This document shows positions 55,485 to 64,000 of a stretch of 64,000 bases of DNA, one piece after another (position 1 is the first letter of the stretch; each line of letters opens with the position of its first letter). Below the pieces are notes generated by a model. That model made no database searches. It worked only from the letters and a program-made list of their open reading frames with translations, and was not told where the DNA came from. Both the position numbers and the translations under genes were made by a program. The stretch is from Ensifer sesbaniae (GTDB lineage: Bacteria > Pseudomonadota > Alphaproteobacteria > Rhizobiales > Rhizobiaceae). Location: positions 130,029 to 194,028 of the forward strand of contig NZ_JABEKU010000003.1 in NCBI RefSeq assembly GCF_013283665.1, in the 5' to 3' direction.

Positions 55485-56531
55485 TCAGCAGGCGGCAACG
55501 AAGCGCTGGACGTCCTCGGCCTTCGTCGCGAAGCTGGTGACGAGACGATAGAGGCCTTCATTCTCCGCGAGGCTGCCGTCGAGGTCGTGCGGCACGGGCC
55601 AGTCATAGAAGACGGCGCCCTGCTGTCTAAGCTTCGCTGCCACATCCTTCCGCAGGATGGGGAAGACCTCATTGGCGTCCGCCTGCCAGGCGAGCCGGCT
55701 CGTCTTCGAGGCGGCAATGCCCTCGGCAAGGCGGGCGGCCATCGCATTGGCATGGCGTGCGAGGTTCAGCCAGAGATCGCCGGCAAAGTAGGCGTCGAAC
55801 TGGGCCGAGACGAAGCGCGACTTGGAGAAGAGTTGAGCCGAGCGCTTGCGCAGGAAATGCATCTCGTGCGCCTTGGAGAGATCGAACAGCACCAACGCTT
55901 CGGCGCACCAGCAGCCGTTCTTGGTGCCGCCGAAGGAGACGAGATCGACACCGCGCTTCCAGGTCATTTCGGCGGGCGTCGTGCCGAGGCTGACAAGTGC
56001 ATTGGCGAAGCGGGCGCCATCCATATGCACCGGCAACTTATGCGCCTTGGCAACGGCGGTGAGCGCCTCGATCTCGGCGAGCGAATAGACCGTGCCGCTT
56101 TCCGTCGCCTGGGTCAGCGTCACCGCGGCCGGCTGGCCGCCATGAACGTTGTCCAGCGGATAGCGCCGGATCTCGGTTTCGAGCCGCACCGCCTCCATCT
56201 TGCCCCATGGTCCATCGACGGGCTTCAGCCTGGCGCCGTGCGAGAAGAATTCCGGTGCGCCGCATTCGTCGGCGATGACGTGCGCCTCACGATGGCAGAA
56301 GGTGATGCCGCCTGCGCGGTTGGCGGTCGCAAGCGCCAGCGAATTGGCGGCGGTTCCGGTGCCGACGAAGAAGACGGCGACATCTCTTTCGAAGATCTCG
56401 GCGAACTTCTTTTCCACTTTCCGGTCGAGATCGCTGGTGCCGTAGGCAGACGCGTATCCGCCGGCATGCGCCGTCAGGCTTTCGGCAATCACTGGATGGG
56501 CGCCAGCCCAGTTGTCAGACGAAAAAATCAT
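55485..56531 (-). CDS. ltaE: Low-specificity L-threonine aldolase
   Basis: A 348-aa PLP enzyme splitting threonine or allo-threonine to glycine and acetaldehyde. Visible parts are SSDNWAGAHPVI, FVGTGTAANSLAL, VHMDGARFANALVSLGTTPAEMTW and the PLP Lys in VSFGGTKNGCW. The ATG at 56531 with GGTGGAAAG upstream is the likely start; the frame is open 32 codons further. Glycine made here could link to the one-carbon metabolism of the sox genes, though they are far apart. A long leader region separates it from gltB. Confidence 0.92.
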   Translation of the reverse strand: MIFSSDNWAGAHPVIAESLTAHAGGYASAYGTSDLDRKVEKKFAEIFERDVAVFFVGTGTAANSLALATANRAGGITFCHREAHVIADECGAPEFFSHGARLKPVDGPWGKMEAVRLETEIRRYPLDNVHGGQPAAVTLTQATESGTVYSLAEIEALTAVAKAHKLPVHMDGARFANALVSLGTTPAEMTWKRGVDLVSFGGTKNGCWCAEALVLFDLSKAHEMHFLRKRSAQLFSKSRFVSAQFDAYFAGDLWLNLARHANAMAARLAEGIAASKTSRLAWQADANEVFPILRKDVAAKLRQQGAVFYDWPVPHDLDGSLAENEGLYRLVTSFATKAEDVQRFVAAC

Positions 56532-57085
56532 CACTTTCCACCCTGTATTACAGTCTTTTCGACGGATTTTGCCGACCTTAGCCGAGTTCTCTGCCGGATC
56601 AATCACGGTCAGCGGTTGAGAGGCCAACAGGAGACCAGTTTGAAACCAAAAGGAAGAAAAGGCTTGAAAGCCGTAATTTAATTATAAAAGCCGGAAATTT
56701 CCGGCAATGTTCGGCAAAATCTTCTCTATTATTTGCTGATATGCCCCTTGCGGAGGGGGGTAGTTTCTGGCATAGAGCACATGAAATAGGACAGGTTTGC
56801 TGTCCTATTTCGGTCTAGGGACCGGAACAATCGCCGAGAGTGCCTAAAAAAACGGCAGCCGGCGTGCGAAGCAGGGGGATTTGCCGGATTTCATCCGGTT
56901 GTTATCGCCTGCCGTCAGGATGGTCGCAGACATCAGTGCCTGATGATGTCGTGCTTATTTGCGACCTGATCAGGATCATGAGACGATGAGTGCCCCGGCT
57001 TTTTGGCGTGCCTTTGCGCGCAACGAAGAGCTATGCGCGGGCGGTGCCATGCCCGGCGGTGCCGGGTTTAACAGGAGGGAAACCG
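56532..57085. other. 554-bp intergenic region between ltaE and gltB
   Basis: No protein gene is supported. It holds, left to right, a 16-bp palindrome GCCGGAAATTTCCGGC (56690-56705), a perfect 11-bp hairpin with GTTTG loop (56784-56810), a minus-strand terminator-like structure (56846-56915) and a long stem-loop GGTCGCA...TGCGACC (56922-56966). The gltB ribosome binding site AGGAGGG lies near its end. Confidence 0.6.
56846..56970 (-). ncRNA. Candidate minus-strand sRNA between ltaE and gltB
   Basis: On the minus strand, ACGGCAG (56909-56915) pairs with CTGCCGT (56852-56858), enclosing an inner hairpin CCGGAT-GAA-ATCCGG, and is followed by seven Ts. Just upstream lies an extended stem-loop (GGTCGCA / TGCGACC with GACATCA / TGATGTC, 56922-56966). 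No coding gene precedes it on this strand, so the terminator would end an independent RNA. No clear promoter was found. Confidence 0.35.
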
Positions 57086-60000
57086 ATGACGGATCATTCG
57101 CCATCACAGCAATCTGGGCTCAACCTCGCACACAGCGTTGCGACGGCTGAAAAAACGCCCGTATTCCCGACTGGCCTGCCGCGAAAACAGGGTCTCTACG
57201 ATCCGCGCAACGAGCATGACGCCTGCGGCGTCGGCTTCGTCGCGCATATGAAGGGCCAGAAGTCGCACCAGATCGTGCAAGACGGCCTCTTCATGCTCGA
57301 AAACCTGACGCACCGTGGTGCCGTCGGCGCCGACCCGCTGATGGGCGATGGCGCGGGCATTCTCGTGCAGATTCCCGATCGCTTCTTCCGCGAGGAAATG
57401 GCCAAGCAAGGCGTCACCCTGCCGAAGGCCGGCGAATATGCCGTCGGCCATATCTTCATGCCGCAGGACGATGCGCTGGTCGAACATTTCAAGCGGGTGA
57501 TCAAGGACGTCGTCGCCGAGGAAGGCCAAGTGCTGCTCGGCTACCGCGACGTGCCGGTCGACAATTCGTCGCTCTCGAAGGCGCCGGAAATCGCTGCGAC
57601 CGAGCCGCGCCACATCCAGGTCTTCATTGGTGCCGGCCGCGATGCCGCCACGAACCCCGAGTTCGAGCGTCGCCTCTTCACGCTGCGCAAGGTGATTTCC
57701 AACCGTATCTATGACGAATACAAGGGCGAGGAGAGCAACTTCTACCCTGTCTCGCTGTCGTCCTCGACGATCGTCTACAAGGGCATGTTCCTCGCCTACC
57801 AGGTCGGCGCCTATTACAAGGACCTGTCCGACCCGCGCTTCGAGACGGCGGTGGCACTCGTACACCAGCGCTTTTCCACCAACACCTTCCCCTCGTGGAA
57901 GCTCGCGCATCCCTACCGCATGGTCGCCCACAACGGCGAAATCAACACGCTGCGCGGCAACGTCAACTGGATGGCGGCGCGCCAGGCCTCGGTCTCTTCG
58001 CCGCTCTTCGGCGAGGACATTTCCAAGCTCTGGCCGATCTCCTATGAGGGCCAGTCGGACACGGCCTGTTTCGACAACGCGCTCGAGTTCCTGGTGCAGG
58101 GCGGCTACTCGCTGTCGCATGCAGTGATGATGCTGATCCCGGAAGCCTGGGCCGGCAACCAGCTGATGTCGCCGGAACGCAAGGCCTTCTACGAATACCA
58201 TGCAGCCCTGATGGAGCCGTGGGACGGACCGGCCGCGGTCGCCTTCACCGACGGCCGCCAGATCGGCGCGACGCTCGACCGCAATGGTCTGCGTCCGGCC
58301 CGCTACATCGTCACCTCCGACGACCGCGTCATCCTCGCTTCGGAAGCCGGCGTGCTGCCGGTCGACGAAGACAAGATCGTCAAGAAGTGGCGTCTGCAGC
58401 CCGGCAAGATGCTGCTGATCGACATGGAGCAGGGCCGCATCATCTCCGACGAGGAGGTGAAGTCCTCGCTCGCCCAGAAGCACCCCTACAGCAAGTGGCT
58501 CGAAGACACCCAGCTCATTCTCGAAGAGCTGAAGCCGGTGGAACCGCGCGCGCTGCGCCGCGACGTGTCGCTGATCGACCGCCAGCAGGCCTTCGGCTAC
58601 ACGCTCGAAGACACCAAGATCCTGATGTCGCCGATGGCAACGACCGGTCAGGAAGCGATCGGCTCGATGGGCACCGATACGCCGATCTCGGCGATGTCGG
58701 ACAAGCGCAAGCTGCTCTATACCTATTTCAAGCAGAACTTTGCGCAGGTCACCAACCCGCCGATCGACCCGATCCGCGAAGAGTTGGTGATGAGCCTCGT
58801 CTCCTTCATCGGCCCGCGTCCGAACATCCTCGACCACGAGGGCATGGCGCATGCCAAGCGCCTCGAAGTGCGCCAGCCGATCCTGACCAATGGCGATCTC
58901 GAAAAGATCCGCTCGATCGGTCACACGGAGGACCGCTTCGACACCAAGACGCTCGACTTCACCTATGACATTTCACGCGGCGCCGAAGGCATGCCGGAAA
59001 TGCTCGATCGGCTCTGCGAGCGTGCGGAAGCGGCGGTGAAGGGCGGCTACAACATCATCGTGCTCTCCGACCGTCAGGTTGGTCCGGACCGCGTGGCTAT
59101 TCCCGCGCTGCTCGCGACCGCCGCGGTGCACCACCACCTGATCCGCAAGGGCCTGCGCACTTCGGTCGGCATCGTGCTCGAGTCCGGCGAGCCGCGCGAA
59201 GTGCACCATTTCTGCCTGCTCGCCGGCTACGGTGCCGAGGCGATCAACCCCTATCTCGCCTTCGACACGCTGATCGACATGCACAAGCGCGGCGACTTCC
59301 CGAAGGAGGTCGATGCGAGCGAGGTCGTCTATCGCTACATCAAGGCCGTCGGAAAGGGCATCCTCAAGGTCATGTCCAAGATGGGCATCTCGACCTACCA
59401 GTCCTATTGCGGCGCGCAGATCTTCGACGCGGTCGGCCTGTCGTCGAAGTTCGTCAACCAGTTCTTCTTCGGCACGGCGACGACGATCGAGGGCATCGGC
59501 CTCGAAGAGATCGCCGCCGAGACCGTCGCCCGTCACAAGGCGGCCTTCGGTGCCGATCCGGTTCTGGCCAACACGCTCGACATCGGCGGCGAATATGCCT
59601 TCCGCATGCGCGGCGAGAGCCACGCCTGGACGCCGGATGCGATCGCCTCGCTGCAGCATGCGGTTCGCGGCAACGCCCAGGACCGTTATCGCGAATTCGC
59701 CGCGATGGTGAACAACTCGGCGCTGCGCATGAACACCATCCGCGGCCTCTTCACGGTGAAGAGCGCCGAGGCTGTCGGCCGCAAGCCGATCTCGGTCGAC
59801 GAGGTCGAGCCGGCCGCCGACATCGTCAAGCGCTTCTCGACCGGGGCCATGTCCTTCGGCTCGATCAGCCGCGAGGCGCATACGACGCTGGCGATCGCCA
59901 TGAACCGGATCGGCGGCAAGTCGAACACCGGCGAAGGCGGTGAGGAAAGCGACCGCTACCTGCCGCTGCCGGATGGTTCGATGAACCCCGAGCGTTCGGC

Positions 60001-61810
60001 GATCAAGCAGATCGCCTCCGGCCGCTTCGGCGTGACCACCGAGTACCTGGTCAATGCCGACATGCTGCAGATCAAGGTGGCGCAGGGCGCCAAGCCCGGC
60101 GAAGGCGGCCAGTTGCCCGGCCACAAGGTCGACGCGACGGTTGCCAAGACCCGCCACTCGACGCCTGGCGTCGGCCTCATCTCGCCGCCGCCGCACCATG
60201 ACATCTATTCGATCGAAGATCTGGCGCAGCTGATCTACGACCTGAAGAACGTCAACCCGGAAGCGGACGTTTCGGTCAAGCTCGTCTCGGAAGTCGGCGT
60301 CGGCACGGTTGCCGCCGGCGTTGCCAAGGCGCGGGCCGACCACATCACCGTTGCCGGTTTCGACGGCGGTACTGGCGCTTCGCCGCTCACCTCGCTGAAA
60401 CATGCGGGCAGCCCGTGGGAAATCGGCCTGGCCGAAACCCAGCAGACGCTGGTGCTGAACGGCCTGCGCTCGCGCGTTGCGCTGCAGGTCGATGGCGGTC
60501 TCAAGACCGGCCGCGACGTCATCATCGGTGCGCTGCTCGGTGCCGACGAGTTCGGCTTCGCCACCGCGCCGCTGATCGCCGCCGGCTGCATCATGATGCG
60601 CAAGTGCCATCTCAACACCTGTCCCGTCGGCGTTGCGACGCAGGATCCGGTGCTGCGCAAGCGCTTCAAGGGCACGGCCGAGCATGTGATCAACTACTTC
60701 TTCTTCGTTGCGGAAGAAGTGCGCGAGATCCTCGCCTCGCTCGGCGTCAGGAAGCTCGACGAGATCATTGGCGCATCCGAGCTGCTGGAAAAGGACGGTG
60801 CGATTGCCCATTGGAAGGCCAACGGCCTCGACTTCTCGAAGATCTTCCACAAGGTGGAAGCCAAGAAGGAAGAGACCTACTGGACCACGCGTCAAAAGCA
60901 TCCGATCGACGACATTCTCGACCGCAAGCTGATCGAGGAGGCCAAGGTCGCGCTGGAAACCAAGGCGCCGGTCAAGATCGACACCGAGATCAAGAACGTC
61001 GACCGTTCGGCCGGCGCCATGCTCTCGGGCGCGCTTGCCAAGCGCTGGGGCCACAAGGGCCTGAAGGACGACACCATCCATGTCACCCTCAAGGGCACGG
61101 CCGGTCAATCCTTCGGCGCGTTCCTCGCGCGCGGCATCACCTTCGATCTGGTGGGTGACGGCAACGACTATGTCGGCAAGGGGCTTTCGGGCGGGCGCAT
61201 CATCGTCCGGCCGCCGGAAAACGCGAAGATCGTCGCGCAGGAATCGATCATCGTCGGCAATACCGTGCTCTACGGCGCGATCTCGGGCGAGTGCTACTTC
61301 AACGGCGTCGCCGGCGAGCGCTTCGCCGTGCGCAACTCCGGCGCGGTCGCAGTCGTCGAAGGCGTGGGCGACCATGGCTGCGAATACATGACCGGCGGCG
61401 TCGTCGTCGTGCTCGGCGGCACGGGCCGCAACTTCGCGGCCGGCATGTCGGGCGGCGTTGCCTACGTGCTCGACGAGGAAGGCGATTTCGCCCGTCGCTG
61501 CAACATGGCGATGGTCGAGCTGCAGCCGGTTCCGGAAGAGGACGACATGCTCGAGAAGCTGCATCACCACGGCGGCGACATCATGCACAAGGGCATGGTC
61601 GACGTCTCCGGCGACATGACGCGCCACGACGAGGAGCGGCTCTATCAGCTGATCTCCAACCACCTTCACCACACGGGTTCGCCCCGGGCGAAGGAGATCC
61701 TCGATCGCTGGACGGATTACCGGCCGAAATTCCGCAAGGTCATGCCGGTCGAATACCGCCGTGCGCTCGAGGATATGGAACGCATGAAAATGGCAGAGGC
61801 GGCCGAATAG
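57086..61810 (+). CDS. gltB: Glutamate synthase (NADPH) large subunit
   Basis: A 1574-aa alpha subunit of GOGAT, which makes two glutamates from glutamine and 2-oxoglutarate. A short propeptide is followed by the amidotransferase nucleophile Cys47 in [15 protein letters not shown]. The synthase barrel contains [14 protein letters not shown], the FMN-binding region, and the 3Fe-4S cluster motif [12 protein letters not shown]. The C-terminal beta-helix has [24 protein letters not shown]. The ATG at 57086 with AGGAGGG upstream gives the usual length; the frame is open 32 codons earlier. gltD follows by about 109 bases. Confidence 0.96.
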   Translation: MTDHSPSQQSGLNLAHSVATAEKTPVFPTGLPRKQGLYDPRNEHDACGVGFVAHMKGQKSHQIVQDGLFMLENLTHRGAVGADPLMGDGAGILVQIPDRFFREEMAKQGVTLPKAGEYAVGHIFMPQDDALVEHFKRVIKDVVAEEGQVLLGYRDVPVDNSSLSKAPEIAATEPRHIQVFIGAGRDAATNPEFERRLFTLRKVISNRIYDEYKGEESNFYPVSLSSSTIVYKGMFLAYQVGAYYKDLSDPRFETAVALVHQRFSTNTFPSWKLAHPYRMVAHNGEINTLRGNVNWMAARQASVSSPLFGEDISKLWPISYEGQSDTACFDNALEFLVQGGYSLSHAVMMLIPEAWAGNQLMSPERKAFYEYHAALMEPWDGPAAVAFTDGRQIGATLDRNGLRPARYIVTSDDRVILASEAGVLPVDEDKIVKKWRLQPGKMLLIDMEQGRIISDEEVKSSLAQKHPYSKWLEDTQLILEELKPVEPRALRRDVSLIDRQQAFGYTLEDTKILMSPMATTGQEAIGSMGTDTPISAMSDKRKLLYTYFKQNFAQVTNPPIDPIREELVMSLVSFIGPRPNILDHEGMAHAKRLEVRQPILTNGDLEKIRSIGHTEDRFDTKTLDFTYDISRGAEGMPEMLDRLCERAEAAVKGGYNIIVLSDRQVGPDRVAIPALLATAAVHHHLIRKGLRTSVGIVLESGEPREVHHFCLLAGYGAEAINPYLAFDTLIDMHKRGDFPKEVDASEVVYRYIKAVGKGILKVMSKMGISTYQSYCGAQIFDAVGLSSKFVNQFFFGTATTIEGIGLEEIAAETVARHKAAFGADPVLANTLDIGGEYAFRMRGESHAWTPDAIASLQHAVRGNAQDRYREFAAMVNNSALRMNTIRGLFTVKSAEAVGRKPISVDEVEPAADIVKRFSTGAMSFGSISREAHTTLAIAMNRIGGKSNTGEGGEESDRYLPLPDGSMNPERSAIKQIASGRFGVTTEYLVNADMLQIKVAQGAKPGEGGQLPGHKVDATVAKTRHSTPGVGLISPPPHHDIYSIEDLAQLIYDLKNVNPEADVSVKLVSEVGVGTVAAGVAKARADHITVAGFDGGTGASPLTSLKHAGSPWEIGLAETQQTLVLNGLRSRVALQVDGGLKTGRDVIIGALLGADEFGFATAPLIAAGCIMMRKCHLNTCPVGVATQDPVLRKRFKGTAEHVINYFFFVAEEVREILASLGVRKLDEIIGASELLEKDGAIAHWKANGLDFSKIFHKVEAKKEETYWTTRQKHPIDDILDRKLIEEAKVALETKAPVKIDTEIKNVDRSAGAMLSGALAKRWGHKGLKDDTIHVTLKGTAGQSFGAFLARGITFDLVGDGNDYVGKGLSGGRIIVRPPENAKIVAQESIIVGNTVLYGAISGECYFNGVAGERFAVRNSGAVAVVEGVGDHGCEYMTGGVVVVLGGTGRNFAAGMSGGVAYVLDEEGDFARRCNMAMVELQPVPEEDDMLEKLHHHGGDIMHKGMVDVSGDMTRHDEERLYQLISNHLHHTGSPRAKEILDRWTDYRPKFRKVMPVEYRRALEDMERMKMAEAAE

Positions 61811-61918
61811 GAGGCCCCGGTGACCAAGGCTCCCGATTCATCACAGACTGGTTCGGGGGCCCCTCACGCGCGCTTGGGAAAAGCGCCTGTTCAGACGCAA
61901 AGCTTTCAGGATAGTACG

Positions 61919-63376
61919 ATGGGTAAGGTAACTGGATTTCTCGAGATCGACCGGCAAGTGGCAAAGTACCAGCCGGCATCTGACCGCATCCGCCATTTCC
62001 GCGAATTCACCATTCCGATGTCAGAGCCGGAAGTGCAGAAGCAGGCCGCTCGCTGCATGGACTGTGGCATTCCCTATTGCCACGGGCCGACCGGCTGCCC
62101 GGTGCACAATCAGATCCCGGACTGGAACGACCTCGTCTACAACGGCAACTGGGACGAGGCGATCCGCAACCTGCATTCGACGAACAATTTCCCGGAATTC
62201 ACCGGCCGCGTCTGCCCGGCGCCGTGCGAGGAGGCCTGCACGCTGAACCTCGAAGACATGCCGGTGGCGATCAAGACCATCGAACAGGCGATCGCCGACA
62301 AGGCCTACGAGATGGGCTACATCGTACCGCAGCCGGCCGTCATCAAGACCGGCAAGAGGGTTGCGATCATTGGCTCCGGCCCGGCCGGCATGGCGGCAGG
62401 CCAGCAGCTTGCCCGCGCCGGCCATGAGGTCCACGTCTATGAGCGTGAAACGAAGCCAGGCGGCCTGCTGCGCTACGGCATCCCGGACTTCAAGATGGAG
62501 AAGAACTTCATCGATCGCCGCGTCGAACAGATGAAGGGCGAAGGCGTCACCTTCCACTGCGGCATCAATGTCGGCGTCGACCTGCCGATGCAGCGTCTGC
62601 TCGACGACTACGATGCCGTGCTCTACTGCGGCGGTTCGGAGACGCCGCGTGATGCGGGCATCCCCGGTGTCGAATTCGCCGGCGTGCATGACGCGATGCC
62701 CTATCTCGTGCAGCAGAACCGCCGCGTCGGCCGCGAAAACATCGACAGCGTCGGCTGGCCGTCCCAACCGATCCTTGCCGGCGGCAAGCACGTCGTCGTC
62801 GTCGGCGGCGGCGATACGGCATCGGACTGCGTCGGCACGGCCTTCCGTCAGGGCGCGGTCAAGGTGACCCAACTCGACATCCGTCCGCAGCCGCCGGAAA
62901 AGGAAGACAAGCTCGCCGTATGGCCGTTCTGGGCGACGAAGATGCGCACCTCCTCCAGCCAGGCCGAAGGCGCCATCCGCGAGTTCCAGGTGGCGACGCT
63001 CGAATTCATCGGCGACGAGGACGGCAATCTCACCGGCGTGAAGTGCTGCCAGGTGGATGATCGCCGCAAGCCGATCGCCGGCACGGAGTTCATCATCAAG
63101 GCCGATCTCGCCTTCATCGCCATCGGCTTCCGCGGTCCCTTCGCCAACAGCGTGCTGAAGGATCTCGGCGACAAGCTGACGCTCAACACCGACCGCCGCG
63201 GCTCGACCAATGTCGTCGCCAACGAGCGCGACTACAAGACCTCGGTCGAGAAGCTCTGGACCGCCGGCGACGTGCGTCGTGGCCAGTCGCTCGTCGTCTG
63301 GGCGATTCGCGAAGGCCGCCAGGCGGCACGCGCGATCGACGAGGCGCTGATGGGGTCCACGACCCTGCCGCGCTGA
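61919..63376 (+). CDS. gltD: Glutamate synthase (NADPH) small subunit
   Basis: A 485-aa beta subunit carrying electrons from NADPH to GltB. Cysteines for 4Fe-4S clusters are in ARCMDCGIPYCHGPTGCPVHNQIPDWN and RVCPAPCEEACTLN. The FAD site is VAIIGSGPAGMAAGQQLA, the NADPH site VVVVGGGDTASDC, and the end TAGDVRRGQSLVVWAIREGR. The ATG at 61919 begins the family's MGKVTGFLEIDRQ; an upstream ATG in frame at 61820 is possible but would add 33 residues with no match. It forms an operon with gltB. Confidence 0.95.
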   Translation: MGKVTGFLEIDRQVAKYQPASDRIRHFREFTIPMSEPEVQKQAARCMDCGIPYCHGPTGCPVHNQIPDWNDLVYNGNWDEAIRNLHSTNNFPEFTGRVCPAPCEEACTLNLEDMPVAIKTIEQAIADKAYEMGYIVPQPAVIKTGKRVAIIGSGPAGMAAGQQLARAGHEVHVYERETKPGGLLRYGIPDFKMEKNFIDRRVEQMKGEGVTFHCGINVGVDLPMQRLLDDYDAVLYCGGSETPRDAGIPGVEFAGVHDAMPYLVQQNRRVGRENIDSVGWPSQPILAGGKHVVVVGGGDTASDCVGTAFRQGAVKVTQLDIRPQPPEKEDKLAVWPFWATKMRTSSSQAEGAIREFQVATLEFIGDEDGNLTGVKCCQVDDRRKPIAGTEFIIKADLAFIAIGFRGPFANSVLKDLGDKLTLNTDRRGSTNVVANERDYKTSVEKLWTAGDVRRGQSLVVWAIREGRQAARAIDEALMGSTTLPR

Positions 63377-63397
63377 CGCTCTTTACTCCCAAGCATG

Positions 63398-63428
63398 AAA
63401 AGCCCTGTCCGCGCGACAGGGCTTTTTG
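63398..63428 (+). terminator. Terminator of gltBD
   Basis: AAAGCCCTGTC/GACAGGGCTTT (11 bp) with a 5-base loop is followed by TTGTT. It lies 22 bases past the gltD stop and looks bidirectional. Confidence 0.9.
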
Positions 63429-63554
63429 TTGGCGATTGAACAGCACCGTTTCCGGAGCACGCCGCGATCTTTCAAATTCGCTGCTTGCGCTTTAAGTCTC
63501 TGATTATTCGCATGTAGTTATCGCAAAACTGCCGCGCACTTTTGCGCGACATGT

Positions 63555-64000
63555 TTAGTTGCGGATCACCGGATTGCTGATCACCGTGCTTGGCTTCGAC
63601 AGACGGAAGTCGTCGACGCGGCCCGCCGGTGCGGCGGCGACATCGCCCTTGTCGACCAGCAGGTCGCGGGGGCTCTTGCCATTGCCCTTGTCCGGGGCGG
63701 CGTTGCCGAGCAGGGACGCGGCGCCGTCCAGCGCCGGATCGGTCACGCCGATCGGCTGGGTCTTGACGATATCTTCGTTGCCAAGCGGCGCTGTCACGAC
63801 CAGGTCCTTGAGTTCGTTGGCTCCCGGCACGTTCTTGTCCGTCGCGGCGGCATCTCCGAGTAGCCGGCGAATATCCTTCTCGACGTAGAAGGCGAGTTTG
63901 CGTTTGCCGGCCTTGGTGAGGTTGACGCCATCGGCGCCGCGCAGTCGAACCTGCTGGCCGTTGATGTCGGAACCGGTCAGAACGAACTTGCCGCCCTCGT
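63555..64000 (-). CDS. DUF459 (SGNH-hydrolase-like) protein, C-terminal part (partial)
   Basis: The minus-strand frame is open from the window edge (64000) to a TAA at 63555, about 147 codons. The upstream part reads GGKFVLTGSDINGQQVRLRGADGVNLTKAGKRKLAFYVEKDIRRLLGD, which resembles the C-terminal motif block of DUF459 proteins. The last 90 residues are low-complexity and Ala/Gly/Asp-rich. The shorter GTG-started frame at 63830 is internal. The N-terminus and any signal peptide lie outside the window. It is convergent with gltD. Confidence 0.7.
   Translation of the reverse strand, partial: EGGKFVLTGSDINGQQVRLRGADGVNLTKAGKRKLAFYVEKDIRRLLGDAAATDKNVPGANELKDLVVTAPLGNEDIVKTQPIGVTDPALDGAASLLGNAAPDKGNGKSPRDLLVDKGDVAAAPAGRVDDFRLSKPSTVISNPVIRN

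Overview
The window is about 64 kb of GC-rich alphaproteobacterial chromosome. Gene content and order point to Sinorhizobium/Ensifer (Rhizobiaceae). The indicators are the glgP-glgB-glgC-glgA-pgm operon, the soxBDAG cluster, and the run ilvD ... cpdR - N-formylglutamate amidohydrolase - mmgR sRNA - inositol-phosphatase family gene - lysophospholipase - ibpA - ltaE - gltB - gltD. Rhizobium-type palindromic intergenic repeats are also present. Genus assignment is inference from synteny and recalled families; no database search was run. There are no plasmid, phage or transposase genes, so this looks like ordinary core chromosome with some accessory islets.

Layout. 1-2 kb: end of the proton-translocating transhydrogenase operon (pntAA-pntAB-pntB). 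2-4.3 kb: a DUF992 secreted protein, a TPR lipoprotein and rpsU. 4.5-9.7 kb: heterotetrameric sarcosine oxidase soxBDAG. 9.7-21.8 kb (minus strand): the glycogen operon glgP-B-C-A-pgm, then glgX and a MaoC hydratase; a MITE-like inverted repeat lies between pgm and glgX. 21.9-30 kb (minus): a TadG-like VWA protein and a tightly packed three-gene operon (transglutaminase-DUF2126, circularly permuted ATP-grasp/alpha-E, transglutaminase), predicted to make or attach peptides. 30-34 kb: aldo/keto reductase, divergent LysR regulator and a membrane diguanylate cyclase. 34-38.7 kb: two MarR-type regulators with small redox/detoxification genes (DUF899, DUF1579, VOC, GFA, lipocalin-like). 38.9-47.4 kb: ilvD, a dapA paralogue, small hypothetical genes, a very large adenylate-cyclase/ATPase/TPR protein and a peroxiredoxin-like protein. 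47.4-53.3 kb: a frameshifted alpha/beta hydrolase, tRNA-Val(GAC), cpdR, a formylglutamate amidohydrolase, the mmgR sRNA, hisN-like phosphatase, lysophospholipase, and heat-shock ibpA with an RpoH promoter and ROSE-type thermometer. 53.4-64 kb: bile-acid-type symporter and LysR, threonine aldolase, glutamate synthase gltBD, and the 3' end of a DUF459 gene running off the window.

Themes are carbon storage (the glycogen operon, and mmgR, known in S. meliloti to control polyhydroxybutyrate), nitrogen assimilation (gltBD), one-carbon and amino-acid metabolism (sarcosine oxidase, threonine aldolase), and several small regulator-target pairs with visible palindromic operators. The most interesting unassigned system is the transglutaminase/DUF2126/ATP-grasp/alpha-E operon. 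The most unusual sequence-level observations are two RIME-like repeats that each supply the stop codon of the adjacent gene, three matched TGACA-N6-TGTCA operators, and two candidate minus-strand sRNAs with strong terminators upstream of the lysophospholipase and ltaE.
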